From: Gonatopus flavifemur
Lineage: Eukaryota; Arthropoda; Insecta; Hymenoptera; Dryinidae
NCBI GenBank assembly: GCA_018340375.1
Contig: JAFFJZ010000008.1
Coordinates: 186,001 to 250,000, forward strand
Length of the DNA stretch: 64,000 nucleotides
Direction: 5' to 3'
Shown: positions 1 to 10,482 of the stretch, piece by piece
Layout of the letters: each line of letters opens with the position of its first letter
Position numbering within the stretch: position 1 is the first letter of the stretch
Program-made: the position numbers and the translations under genes
Notes under the pieces: generated by a model
What the model saw: the letters and a program-made list of their open reading frames with translations, nothing else
Databases searched by the model: none
Told to the model about the DNA's origin: nothing

Positions 1-836
1 CTCAGTTATTTGATGAATACTGTGCAACCGTAGAATCGTTAAATTACGTGAGTCGTGTATCAATTCACCAATAACTCATTAGGTACTCATCTAAGCATCG
101 TAAAACCTGATAAGTGAAACCTTGCATAATCATTAAGGAGAACAAGTCGAGTATAAGAGTAACATAAGTGCACCTGCTGCTTGGCATACGCATGGCGGTA
201 CATATATTGGTATGTGTAGTAAACGTGCATGTATTCGATATGCCAGTACAGCAAAATGAAGCAAAAAAAGAAAGAGAAAGAGCAGGCGATATAGATAAAG
301 AGAACAAAAATGAGCTTCTCAGGATAGCTGTTCCATTGTTCATACAGCTGTTTACCCATTTTTCCAACCATTCAGCCATTGCGATGCTAATTTTTTATGC
401 ATTGTCAAGCCGTAACCGTCTTATGTTTCTTTTCGCATGATATAATACATGCTTCAGTGTGCTCTATCATTGACAATATAATAAACAAACGGATATTTAC
501 GCAACAGTATTAGATTCAGTTACTACAAGTGGTAAAATTTCGCCACCATTATTTCGTTTTAATTATTACTGTCGTATATCATGTTCAACTATAATTGCTT
601 CTTATTAATTCAAATAGTATTCGATATGTAATATCACCAACAAGGCTTTTTTTATTTATCAAAATTTGAGATAAATGCAATTGATACTTGTGTTTTTTAC
701 ATTCCACGAAAGTATTGACCACCTCTTGAACCCAATTACAAGGTTTGTGTTGGTAGGAATGAACTGTATTTGGATGGGCATATGTCAACCAAATTTTTTC
801 CTCAGTGTAATATGTGGTGGAATCGAATGAAAATGA
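1..836. other. AT-rich unique DNA, no gene seen
   Basis: I see no recognisable coding, RNA or repeat signal. Short open frames occur on both strands, but they overlap one another, are low in complexity and match no family I know. A pyrimidine-rich tract ending in CAG at about 787-804 resembles a 3' splice site, but no convincing exon follows it. Confidence 0.5.
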
Positions 837-1148
837 TCATTATTGATAAATTTATTGCTTAAAATACTGGAAGATCTTACATATGATCGTACCAACCAAC
901 ATTATATAATGAGCATGACGTACGTAACATCACTACAAAGGAAATTCGATGAATTTAGCAAGAACCCTATAAATGTAGACAGCTTAAAGATCCATCCAAG
1001 ATATTTTTACAAAGATGTTTCAAAGGTGTGTTATAGAGATATTTTAAAGATGGGACATGGAGGTACCTTAAAGAAGAGAAGACATGAAATTAGGATGCCA
1101 TCTCGCAGATACCAGATAAGAACTGATTGGAAGGGAGAAAAACCGTGA
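837..1148 (+). CDS. Unrecognised open frame, possible exon or transposon fragment
   Basis: A frame of about 100 codons stays open from 837 to a TGA at 1146-1148. The protein is basic and hydrophilic in its second half (KKRRHEIRMPSRRYQ). I recognise no domain. A GTGAGG just before the stop could be a splice donor, but there is no matching acceptor in the same frame. It lies upstream of an unrelated LINE on the opposite strand. It may be a chance frame, a transposon remnant or an exon; the sequence does not decide. Confidence 0.15.
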   Translation, partial: SLLINLLLKILEDLTYDRTNQHYIMSMTYVTSLQRKFDEFSKNPINVDSLKIHPRYFYKDVSKVCYRDILKMGHGGTLKKRRHEIRMPSRRYQIRTDWKGEKP

Positions 1149-1225
1149 GGTAACAGATAGAAACTTTGATTTTGAATCTGGTGTTGAAAACCCCTGGAAC
1201 CCGTGTTTCATCGGAATCTGTGCAT

Positions 1226-2345
1226 AAATTTATTTATTTATTCATTTATTTTGTTCATACGGGTATAAAAGACCCTTTGGTACATAGAATATACATTATT
1301 TGAACCACATTAAATATATCATGCATCAAAGCATTAAGCATCATGTTAAGCTCGACTACATGCAACTTATATTACAACAACAGTTAACGTGTATAATTAT
1401 AGGTGAAAAGGACAATTAGATATTAAATTTGACAAATAAGAGAAAAAGAATTTATAAGATTAGAATGAGATGAAAATAATTCAAGCACATCACTGTAAGA
1501 ATTAGCTAGGATAGATATCCGATTTACCGGATCAGGATAACCGTATCTCGATTTATAAGAAATTGGATTGAACAATTTAGGGCGTCTTAATGAACGAGAA
1601 GGGACATTAAAACGTACAAGTCCAAGCAGTTGAGGGCAGCGAATTTTCCCATTAACAATTTTATACAAAAATGAAAAATCATTGAACAAACGACGTGATT
1701 CCAAGGAAGGCAAGTTAAGTAGAGCCATAATCAATGAGTAATCATGACAAGTGACGCTCAACGGACGGCCTATCTGATAGGCAGCAAAACGCAGAAACTT
1801 ATGCTGCACTCTTTCCAAGTCTGTACAATCCCGAATTAAATGAGGACTCCAAATTTGAGACGCATACTCAAAATGAGGTCTAACTAAAGTACAATACAGT
1901 GTTCGAAGTGCAACAGGATCACGAAAATCTTTACAAACGCGCTTGATGAATCCGAGAGATTTCATGGAAGTACCAACTATGTAATTGTAATGATCTGAGA
2001 AGTTAAAACGAGAGTCAAATGAAACTCCAAGATCACGAACAGTATTTACAGGTGATAACAGAGAATAAGACAAGTTATAAGGGAAATAAATAGCATTTGT
2101 ACCTCTATAAAATCTCATCACATGGCATTTAGTGAGATTTAATGACATATTAGATAGCACACACCAAGATTGTAACCGATCCAAATCAGATTGCAGATTT
2201 TGAGCATCTCTGTAAGTTCTTATAATCATAAACAGTTTCAGGTCATCAGCAAAAAGAAGATGTGTGCAGTACTTGAAAATCGTAGAGATATCATTAAGGA
2301 AAATAATAAATAATAATAAATGCCAAATTGACAAATTCACATCCA
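1226..2345 (-). mobile_element. 5'-truncated Jockey/CR1-like non-LTR retrotransposon
   Basis: This is the 3' part of a LINE on the minus strand: the C-terminal half of reverse transcriptase, a 3' UTR of about 200 bp, and a tail of short A/T tandem units (ATTT repeats at 1226-1250 on the + strand), as is usual for CR1/Jockey-type elements. The 5' end stops inside the RT domain just before the active-site motif, the common result of incomplete reverse transcription. No clear target-site duplication was found. Confidence 0.85.
1423..2340 (-). pseudogene. Reverse transcriptase, C-terminal half (Jockey/CR1-like LINE)
   Basis: A 305-residue open frame begins in the RT palm. An LLLFIIFLNDIS segment at about residues 8-19 corresponds to the usual PLLFLIFINDI motif. 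It is followed by the catalytic FADD at 30-33, then an LGVSFDSRFNF block, the thumb (LRTLYCTLVRPHFEYASQIW) and a C-terminal tail with ERVQHKFLRFAAY. This order is typical of Jockey/CR1-superfamily polymerases, which copy element RNA at a nicked target. The endonuclease and the first half of RT are missing, so the piece cannot act alone. The frame has no internal stop, which suggests a fairly recent insertion. Confidence 0.88.
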
Positions 2346-2439
2346 GTTGATCCTGTTCGTCATGTTGAATTTCAATTTTGACTCCAGATTCTGATTCAGC
2401 ACCCTCAAAAACCCCTAGGACCCATAATAATTCATTGAT

Positions 2440-2760
2440 TCAAGCCAATATAACGAATATGCAAAGACTGCGGAGAAAATGACTTATATATATATATATA
2501 TATATATGTATACATCGGAGAAAATGTTCTCCGCGATTACCTATTTTCAACGAAAAAAAAAAAAAAATAGGACTTGTCCGATTCCGAAAAAAAACCGGTA
2601 TCTCGGAAAGGGTTTCAGAAAAGTCCTCTATAACTTTCAATCCATTTCGTCCACTTCCGCCAGAGCTATCCCATATACATACAGACAGACATCCAGCCAG
2701 ACAGACAGACACACATACAACCCCACGAATTATCAATCAGTACTGCATGAAATGAAAAAC
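2440..2760. repeat. TA microsatellite and ACAG-rich dispersed repeat
   Basis: A (TA)n run lies at about 2484-2506. After it comes a poly-A tract (2552-2567) and an ACAG/CAGACA simple-sequence run (about 2682-2712). The ACAG part is the reverse complement of the TGTCTGTCTGTGTG tracts at 22.14 and 22.64 kb, so this may be a distant copy of that dispersed repeat. Confidence 0.5.
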
Positions 2761-2851
2761 TGTGCAACTCCCAATTGGATTGTTCAAATATTTCAAAAGA
2801 TGTCACACGGCACGATAGCGGGTGCAATAGGCACTCTGTGCTTGGTATACT

Positions 2852-3893
2852 AAGTATACCGATGAGTGCCTGAAAATGAGTAAAATCTCTACAAAAAACT
2901 CCAAAGAGGGAAAAAATAACGCCAAGTCCATGGAAACATATCAACTCCTCAAAGTGACACTAAGGGAAATCTCCTAGGAAAAGAATTCGCTTTTTCAGAA
3001 TTTCAACTGATTATATATGAGAAACATATAACTTGGTCACAAAAAGATTTGAAATCATCATCAAGTACCATGTACATTTAGTTATCCAAATATCATTCAA
3101 ACAACTCCTGGTATGTTGTAACTCTGCTGCGTCGAATGTTCATTTGCATATCTTCATTCCGAAAATTTCAAGATCCACATCAATGCAGAATACTTGGCGT
3201 GGCCGATCTAAGTGCTTATTTGTATGGTTTGATAATAATTAATTCCAATATAATTATGGCTTGCAACTTCCACCATCGGTCACGCCAAGTATCCTGCATT
3301 AATATGGATCTTAAAATTTTTGGCATGAAGATATTCCTTGATATTTATAATCTACTTCAAATGCACCTCCGATGCAGTAGAGTTGCAACATACCAGAAGT
3401 TGTTTGAATAACATCTGGATAAGCAAATGTACACAGAAAAAAAAGTTGTCTCGATTCCACACCCATTGCCTCATACATAAAGAAAACAGCATTTGTCTTG
3501 TCCCAAATACATTTGCTTTGAACCAAGAGAATATTGTTTCATTTCAAAAGAAATTTAAAACCTAAATTTGAACCGAAACAATATTTTCTTGATTCGAAGC
3601 AGAAGTATTTGGGATATAGACAAATATTGTTTTCGTTATATATAAGACAATGGGCGTAGAATCAAGACAACTTTTGTTCCTGTGTACTTGGTACTTGATG
3701 ATAATTTCAAATCTTTTCGGGACCACGTTATATGTTTTTGATATATCATACGTTAAAATTCTGGAAGAGTGAATTCTTTTCCTAGGAGATTTCCTCTAGT
3801 TTTACTGTGAGACATTAATATGTTTTCATGGACTTGGAGTTATTTTTTTACTTTTCTGAAGTTTTGTGTGAGGTATTCTTCAGCGATACTTCG
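2852..3893. repeat. Long fold-back (inverted repeat) element, about 1 kb
   Basis: Sequence from 2852 to about 3220 reappears in reverse complement from about 3280 to 3420 and continues from 3687 to about 3893. Landmarks are CCTAGGAAAAGAATTC at about 2970 against GAATTCTTTTCCTAGG at 3772, ACTTGGCGTGGCCGAT against ATCGGTCACGCCAAGT, and GTACCATGTACATTTAG against its mirror. The right arm is interrupted by a separate 257-bp element. There is no coding capacity. The arms are degenerate, so the element is not very young. Confidence 0.8.
3430..3686. mobile_element. Nested TA-flanked inverted-repeat element (group S1)
   Basis: The termini TACACAGAAAAAAAAGTTG and CAACTTTTGTTCCTGTGTA form an imperfect TIR of about 39 bp. 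The element sits in the right arm of the surrounding fold-back. Comparison with the left arm shows that the uninterrupted sequence carries TA once at this point, so TA is the target duplication. It has no open frame and is non-autonomous. Confidence 0.8.
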
Positions 3894-5529
3894 TTTCCCC
3901 AGAAAATCAGTCATTTGTCTAAATATTATTTATCCCTGTATTTCCGTGCACGGGACGGAAAAGTTCTGATGAATGACACATTTCATTAACATATGTTTAT
4001 TCTCCTCCTAATGAATATCAAACGTACACGGTTTTCTAACCGTCACGCATAAGGGTTCACATCATCCAGCCTCAATAGAACCATTCTTCATGACACATTC
4101 CTTAAAGTATATACAATACACTCTGAGTTTCTCTGATGAATGTCTTATGCATCAATTGAAAATTCAAAAATCAATAAACGTGAAAAATTCTGTGTGAATA
4201 ACGAAACCTGATGCAAGAACATTTGAGAGCAAGTGAAAACAGAATGTTTACATACACGTTGAGTATAGCGAACTGAACCGTGGACGTCGGCGCGTGCTTG
4301 AGCGTGTGCTTTTATACGTAGGTATCGGGCCGAGACACGCGACAAGCGGTAGAACGGGTTTGGAATTGCTTTTGCCGTATCATAACGGAACCTGTATACG
4401 ATTCGTAACCGGATTGTAAACGTACACACGGACGTACGTCACGTACGTACGTAAATACATTTTCAGTGTCAGCAACATCGTCTCCTGCTCTTCGATCGCG
4501 CTAATAATTACGCATACGGCCGTTGTTAATTACTTCAGTCCTCCACGATAACCACCAATAAGCCTCGTCGCCGATCCGGTCCCACTCATTAGTTATTCTC
4601 TCGTGCACCTGCGATCAGGGTATTCCGTGCACGAAGCGATTCATGGGTCGCGAAAGAGCTCTACTCTCTCGTCCAAGCACTAATTTTGAGCTCATGTTCG
4701 AAGATCGTTGCGAAATTGGCCAAGGATCGATTGTATGCATCGACAGAGAGATAGGACGAATTATCATTCCGCATGAAATTAGTGTGTTTGATAATTCCTG
4801 TTTTGGTTGGAAAGCCAGGAACACCGACACATTCCCCAACAACCTCTTCTACTTTTTAAAAGACACGCATCAGAGTTGAAAATACTCTGTTTTGTGATGT
4901 ATACAAAGGAAATTCTCAAACCAAACCAAAACGATGTCGATTTTGTTCAACAATCGCTGGCTACAATGATTTTCAAAAATCTTTCTTATGGCATGAGAAT
5001 ATTTTTTGATGGGCAATCGAATTGCTCATAGCTCACCATTATGTCCAATCGAGAAAACAATTCCTGTGTATGAATGTTCCAATGTCCGGTACAAATAAAC
5101 TGTCTCAGAAGTAAGAATCCTTTCCACGAAACTAATTTGAACATTACTGACCAAGATTGAATGTAAAATTAATTTGAATGATCTTGGTTGATTATAATAC
5201 TTTGAATTTGGATCATCGCAAAAACGATACAACTGTTTCTCTTTGGGTTGAAGCCTGTGTTCAGGATTTGAACGTTTTTTTGTGCTATGATGGCTTTTAA
5301 AATCCTATTTATGATTCTTTAAAATCCTATGTTCATTCTCCCAAAGGATAACTTGAACTTGTGTTCAATATTTATATGATATTTATTTCATTACGAGTGA
5401 AAAAAATGAAATGATGATTAAATATCACTGAGGTTTCGTTTCAAAATGACTTCCGAAACTTTCTGAAACTCAATTTTCCCATTACGGGGTTGCCCGCGGA
5501 AGAAATTTGAGCTCGGAATCGGTAGTCGG
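3894..5529. other. Unique DNA including a CpG-rich stretch (about 4260-4640)
   Basis: No repeat or gene family is recognised. From about 4260 to 4640 the base composition shifts toward CpG (GACGTCGGCGCG, GATCGGGCCGAGAC and similar), with an ACGT-rich run at 4428-4452. In an AT-rich insect genome this can mark a promoter or a 5' exon, but I find no convincing coding frame or splice pair. Confidence 0.35.
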
Positions 5530-6390
5530 TACACGGAAAAAAGAAAACACTAATGTTTACTGTGAATGACAGCGATCGGTTGAAAAACAAATGAAAACAC
5601 GCTTGGATAATGAGGATTAACGCGATCACAGTGATGGGTACTGTAATGAAATGCGTTAACGTTAACTGGACAGTAATGAGGACTGGGAAACGCAGTACTG
5701 CATACACTGTAAAAAAAAACTGGAAATTTACTGTGCAACTGGACTGGAAATTTCCAGTGCTAGTACTGGAATATGGATATTCCAGTACATGTACAGAGAT
5801 TTTGTTGTTACGTTACTGAAAATTTACCAAGCATAACTGAAAATTCAGTCATTGTACTGGAATTTTCAAGTTTGAGATGATGTACTGAAATTTTGCCATG
5901 ATTTCGCGAAAATTTTACCGGCTCGTACTACAATTTTATAGTTCTTGTGCACCAAAAAAAAATATTCCCTCAAAAAGGACTTGAGAAAAAATTTGGAATT
6001 TAGAAAAAAAAACCTAATCGTTGGTATACTGGAATTATACAGGTTTTTAACTGCAATTCTCAGGTTTTGTGATGTAATTTTCCAGTCACTATGCAATTGA
6101 ATTATACAGGTTTTGAACTGCAATTTTCAGGTCGTGTGATGGAATTTTCCAGTTGCTATGCAACGGAATTTAATCACTGTTGCACTGAAATTTTCCACTT
6201 CTATTGGACTTCGTCATTTCTGGCAGGAAAAATTTCAAGTCTTTATATTAAAAATTTCCTGATTGAGATTTTGAATAATAATTGTAATTGTAGCCAATGA
6301 AATTGATATATGAGGTTTTTCCAAGACTTATCCTCTTGTGTTCTAGATATGAAGCATATGTAGTAACCCAAGCTGGCCTTCCAACATGTC

Positions 6391-6470
6391 GCGCTATAGC
6401 TCATCGGTTAGGTCTTAGGTTTCAGTTGGTAGGCAGGTAGAAAAGTGTGGGTTCAAATCCTGTTAGGTAG
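6391..6470 (+). repeat. tRNA-derived SINE-like unit
   Basis: An A-box-like TAGCTCATCGGTTAGG (6397-6412) and a B-box-like GGTTCAAATCC (6450-6460) lie at tRNA-like spacing. The flanking acceptor arms do not pair, so it is not a functional tRNA. It is best read as a tRNA-related SINE head or tRNA pseudogene with an internal Pol III promoter. Confidence 0.45.
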
Positions 6471-6748
6471 ACATGAGTTTCTGTCCATCCAAATGAACGA
6501 TCAAAAGTTTCTCAATCATCTTGGAACACAAGGACCCTGCAAAATCACTTTGCGTGAGCAATTTTTTTTCAATTTTCATGGATATTTTCAGCATTAATTT
6601 TCCAGTACATGTCCTGGAAAAGTCCAGCTCGTGTACTGAAAAATTCCAGTATCGAGGCTCAGAAAATTTCCAGTTTTGATGCGGGAATTCCATAACGTTT
6701 GCACTGAATTTTTGCAGTACAAATGTGCTGAAATTTTTCGGTACATGT

Positions 6749-7603
6749 ACACACTGTTAGAAATTTCTGATTGAATTTTCAACCACATGTAATGGAAGCA
6801 ATTTCCACTCACGTAAATGAAAAGTAATGTACAGAAGTATTGAAAATTCAAGAACCAGTTCTTTAAATTTCATGCACATGTTCTTGATTGTTGAGAGAAA
6901 TCATGATTGAAAATTCAATAACAAGTTCTTTAAATTTCATGCACATGTTCATGATTGTTGAAAAAAAAAATCACCTTCACAAGATGTGAACGCGGGACGT
7001 CGAAATCGGACGCCAAAGCTCTATCACTCAAGCCATTGCCACTTATGTGGAACGCGGCATTTTTCTGCGTATATGACCTTGCGTTCATTCTTCAAACTTG
7101 TGAATCAAGATGTACTTGTGATGTAGAAACACTGAACAAACCGTGTGATCTAACTGGTACATAGTTGAAGTGGATACGTGGATGACTTCGTCGAAGCGTT
7201 AGTATACACGGTGATCCAAGTGAGAAAAATTGTATTTCAAGGGCGTATTCTGAAGCCATAATGCAAGAATTTCCCGTTTTTTGAAGGTTAGTTTTTGAGA
7301 TATGAGCATTTTTAGATTTTTTTTCAAATCCAAACCAACTTGAATCATTTTTGTTGTTTTCAGTTGGATGCCATTAGAGTCATGATTTGATTATAATTAT
7401 AATGATATTATTATGTTATTATACTGGATTAAATTTTTTTAAGTTTTTTCAATCACCTGTGCATTAATTTCAATTTTCATGCACGATAACTTGAAAATTC
7501 AATAACATGTATTTGGATTCCTATTTCAGTTCACAAAAATTGAATTTTCATTCACATATGTACATGAAAAGTACATGAAATTTCAAGAAATTTTTAACAG
7601 TGC
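6749..7603. mobile_element. Innermost nested element (group S1)
   Basis: CACTGTTAGAAATTTCTGA at 6751 mirrors AAATTTTTAACAGTG near 7601. On both sides the ACTGGAA/TACATGTA word array of the middle element resumes, which shows an insertion into that array. Inside are a duplicated block of about 60 bp (6842-6900 and 6907-6962, sharing TTTAAATTTCATGCACATG) and a tRNA-like unit. The order of events read from nesting is outer first, then middle, then inner. Confidence 0.6.
6985..7060 (-). repeat. tRNA-derived SINE-like unit
   Basis: On the minus strand TGGCTTGAGTGATAGAGC fits an A box and CGCGTTCACATC a degenerate B box. It aligns along its length with the unit at 44.35 kb, including GATAGA(A)GC and the spacing to the B box, so the two probably belong to one SINE family. 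Confidence 0.4.
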
Positions 7604-7793
7604 AGGTTAATGACTTCCAGTACATGTACTGGAATTTTCCGGTGAAATTTTTTTACAGTGTAGGATGAATTTGAGTTTCAATGTATTTTTGTGATTCACA
7701 GTAACCATTGCTGTTTTCTTTTTTCCGTGTATGGGGGAAGATGCGGGGTTTTACTGTAATAGAAAATTACTTCTTTGAAAAAATTGTAACGTG

Positions 7794-8332
7794 AGATGGA
7801 AAATGGATTCATCATGATGATCCGAAGCGTAATAAGTCTCATGTTAATCCCGGGTCATCTTCCACATCGATGTCTGAACAAAAAATTTATGCGTGTGATG
7901 GAATTAAGAAGCGATGATTTATGAGCTATTGCGATTGAAGCAAACAATCATGGTGGAACAATATTGTCGACAATTCAACCGTTCGAGTGAAGTATTGGAT
8001 GAAGAGTACCCGTGTGTTTGCCACGAACAACATCCAGTGGAATTGTTACACAATAAGTTGAGACCACACATAGGGAAACCGCCCGTGAAACCCTGATATC
8101 TCTTGGTTGGGAAGTTCTAAAACATCCAGCGCGGCGTTCTCTCCGCACTCGCGCCTCCTAATGACCATTTCCTGGGATCGATGAATATCGCGCATTACAG
8201 TTTACACTTTCGATCATTCAAAGGAATGCAAAAATGGCTCAACAATTGTCTTGCAGCGAACAGAATGATTCCAAGAATTCCTGCGCAAGAGAATCTATGA
8301 ATTACCGAGCTGATGGCAGAAGGTATTGGACA
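7794..8332 (+). pseudogene. Mariner-family transposase relic
   Basis: Translation in shifting frames gives recognisable mariner blocks in order: KWIHHDDPKRNKSHVNPG (just after the first catalytic Asp region), YELLRLKQTI...YCRQ, LLHNKLRPHIGKPPVK (normally LLHDNARPH, so the second catalytic Asp is lost), APPNDHF (the third Asp region) and LPSxWQKVLDNH at the very end. A mariner transposase cuts and pastes its element at TA sites. This copy has several stops and frameshifts and is dead. Its 3' end runs straight into the tail of the RTE-like LINE at 8333. Confidence 0.75.
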
Positions 8333-8597
8333 ATCATCATCATCATGAAATAATCAGTCCTATGACTGGTTTGATGAAATCCTCCAATCCTGCTTATTAT
8401 CCGCTAACCGCTTCATGTCTGCATATCTGCGACAACCCTTATCTTGCATAATTTGCTTCATATAACTTAATCTAGGTCTACCTCTTCGAATTTCACCATT
8501 CATTTTTCCTTCCAATATTGATGGCTATCGTGCCTTAAGGTGTGTCCTATCAGATGACTTCTTCTTTTCACGACCTGTCTCAAAAAACTTCTTTTTC

Positions 8598-8845
8598 CCA
8601 CACCTGCACGGAAAGTTGATGTTTTCTGACCTATTTTTAGGGGAGAAAGTGCTGAATTCCAAGCGAATGTGTCACAGCGGGAGGAAAATACAAACTATCT
8701 TTTCGTTCTGAAATATGCATATGAATATTTTATATGCAATTAAACAGATGATTTTCACTTTCCTTGCAGTTGTGGGAAAAAATAGTATGTTCACCTCGGG
8801 GAGAAGTGGGAAATTTCCCCCTTGATGAAAAATATACTATTTTTC
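8598..8845. mobile_element. Insertion of about 240 bp in RTE-like copy 1
   Basis: Copies at 13.18 and 25.8 kb read continuously from CTTCTTTTTT through CATTCACC to TCTCAAGTACTTC. Here the stretch is split by about 240 bp of unrelated DNA beginning CCCACACCTGCACGG. The target TTTTTC (8592-8597) recurs at 8840-8845; up to 14 bp may be duplicated with mismatches. The insert has a GAGAAAGTG/CTTTCC-type interior but no clear TIR and no open frame. Confidence 0.55.
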
Positions 8846-8995
8846 ATTTACCTTCTCAAGTACTTCTTCATTTTTTACTTTCTCTATTCACTTTATTTTA
8901 AGCATCCTTCTATAACACCACATTTCAAAAGCTTCGAGTCTTCGTTGGTCCGTTTTTCCAATTATCCAAGTTTCGCAACCAAATAATGCTGTGCT

Positions 8996-9709
8996 TCAAA
9001 CGTAACTCTTCAAGAATTTCTTCCTTACTGCTAAGCTAATATTCTTCGAACATAGTAATTGTTTCTTTTGGTGGAAAGCCTGTTTCCCTTGTGCTGTTCT
9101 TGCTCTTATATCTCTTTTGCTTTTACCGTTTTCTGTAATTGTGCTTCCTGGATATTTAAATTCTTTCACTTGCTGAATTGTTTCTGCATCTATTTTGATT
9201 TCCGCTCTTCTTGATGTTTTCGCTGTTGTACAAATCATGAATTTTGTTTTGTCCTTATTCATATTCATACAATAGTTTTCTAGCAACATTGTTTTCATAG
9301 CGTTGAGAATATTTTCCAACTCAGCATCACTAGTAGCTAATATAGCTATGTCATCCGCGAATCTCAACATGCTTACATTCCCTCCTTGAATCTTTAATTT
9401 CAGTTGCACTTGCTCCTTCACTTCGTTCATCGCTTCTTCTATATACAAATTGAAAATCAATGGCGATAGTGAGCATGCTTGTCTCACCCCTCTTCTGATT
9501 TGTGCTTCTCCTTTTTGACCCTCTATTTCTATTATTGCGGTTTGATTCTTATATAATACATATATCATTCTCCTATCCCTGAAATTAATTCCTACTTTTT
9601 TCACAATCGTAAACATCTTCTCCCAATCAACATTATCGAATGCTTTTTGTATATCCACAAAACCTATATACACAGCCCCAAGAGAACACAAACCTCCAAG
9701 AACGTCCAA
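8996..9709 (-). pseudogene. Reverse transcriptase, C-terminal half (RTE-like copy 1)
   Basis: From residue 13 this frame continues the palm domain: VYIGFVDIQKAFDNVDW (the first catalytic Asp block), RRGVRQACSLSPLIFNLYI, then FADD at 117-120 (the catalytic pair), followed by NMNKDKTKFMI and a VKEFKYPGSTI thumb block. The first 12 residues come from the inserted hairpin. Copies at 13 and 48 kb have GCSLSP where this one has ACSLSP and LGSxIT where this has PGSTIT. The frame ends at a stop in what is SYVWSTALYGCETW in the other copies. Confidence 0.85.
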
Positions 9710-10326
9710 TAGACGTACTGGACGTCCAATAGACGTTCAAGTACCTCCGTTGGACGTATTTGGAGGTTTGTGTTCTCTTGGGGAGACTTTTCTAACTCTA
9801 GACTTTTCTCTACTACCGTTCTGAGTGCTGATATTGCTTCCCGCGTTCCCCTATTTTTCCTAAAACCGAACTGATCTTCCGCTAATCTACTCTCTATTTT
9901 ATTCTCTATTCTCTTATACATGATTTTTGTCAGTATTTTCGAGGCATGTGAAGTTAAACTAATCGTTCTGTAGTTCTCGCATTTGTCTGCTCCTTGTTTT
10001 TTTGGGATAGCGACAATTTTCTTCTTCTGGCAATCTTTCGGTACTTCGCCTATTTTATACATATCTCTGACCAATTCAAATAGTGCGTCACGAGTTCTCT
10101 GACTGGAGGCTTTGATAAGGTCCGCGCTTATGCCATCTATTTCTGGCGCTTTATTATCTCTCAATTCTTTTAAAGCCCTGTCGAATTCTGATTTCAAAAT
10201 TGAATCTCCAAATTCTTCTTCATCGACATCTTCCTCCCTCTCTAAAAATTCTATATTATCGCTTCCTTTATACAGATTTTCTAAATGATTAATCCATTGT
10301 TCTATTTTCTCCTCCGTTGTTATCAA
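9664..10326 (-). pseudogene. Linker and reverse transcriptase, N-terminal half (RTE-like copy 1)
   Basis: A 220-residue frame. An acidic linker of about 45 residues is followed by the RT fingers: NKAPEIDGISADLIK (58-72), VAIPKKQGADKCENYRTISL (105-124) and LAEDQFGFRKNRGTREAI (148-165). From residue 182 onward it reads the inserted hairpin, so the natural continuation (VYIGFVD...) is found in the next frame at 9709 and below. The GFRKNRGT and NYRTISL motifs are characteristic of RTE/L1-like polymerases. Confidence 0.85.
9676..9783. mobile_element. 108-bp hairpin element inserted in the RT gene (group S2-like ends)
   Basis: A perfect 24-bp TIR begins CCCCAAGAGAACACAAACC and ends in its mirror image. 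The centre is made of ACGTCCAATAGACGT-type words. AG flanks both sides (9674-9675 and 9784-9785), while the homologous uninterrupted site at about 14020 has AG once. It is therefore a clean insertion with a 2-bp duplication. It splits the RT frame between LEK and VYIGF. Confidence 0.9.
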
Positions 10327-10482
10327 TTGTTTCCCTAGAGAATTTTCAATCTTACTGCTTCAAGATTTCATTTGTCCAAAAAATCTCTTAACAATCCTAT
10401 ATGCCTCATCATTTTTCCCTAAATGTAATCTTACTTCTATATCTTGACATTTTCCCTCCAACCATTGTTCTTTTGCTTTCCT

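Larger units (their letters stand above)
5703..7662. mobile_element. Middle nested element, ACTGGAAA-word type (group S1)
   Basis: Ends are TACACTGTAAAAAAAAACTGG and, at the right, GGTGAAATTTTTTTACAGTGTA in mirror image. From 5720 to 6200, 6590 to 6740 and 7610 to 7640 the interior is a degenerate array of one palindromic word, ACTGGAAATTTCCAGT, often joined to TACATGTA. Repeated subterminal words like this could be transposase binding sites. No coding frame is present. Confidence 0.7.
5530..7731. mobile_element. Outer TA-flanked inverted-repeat element containing two further elements
   Basis: The left end TACACGGAAAAAAGAAAACA matches the reverse complement of the right end at 7711-7731. With a shared TTACTGTGAAT block just inside, the TIR is about 41 bp with only a few differences. 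TA flanks the CACGG...CCGTG ends. The element holds no transposase. Its own sequence is 5530-5702 and 7663-7731; everything between belongs to the inner elements. Confidence 0.75.
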
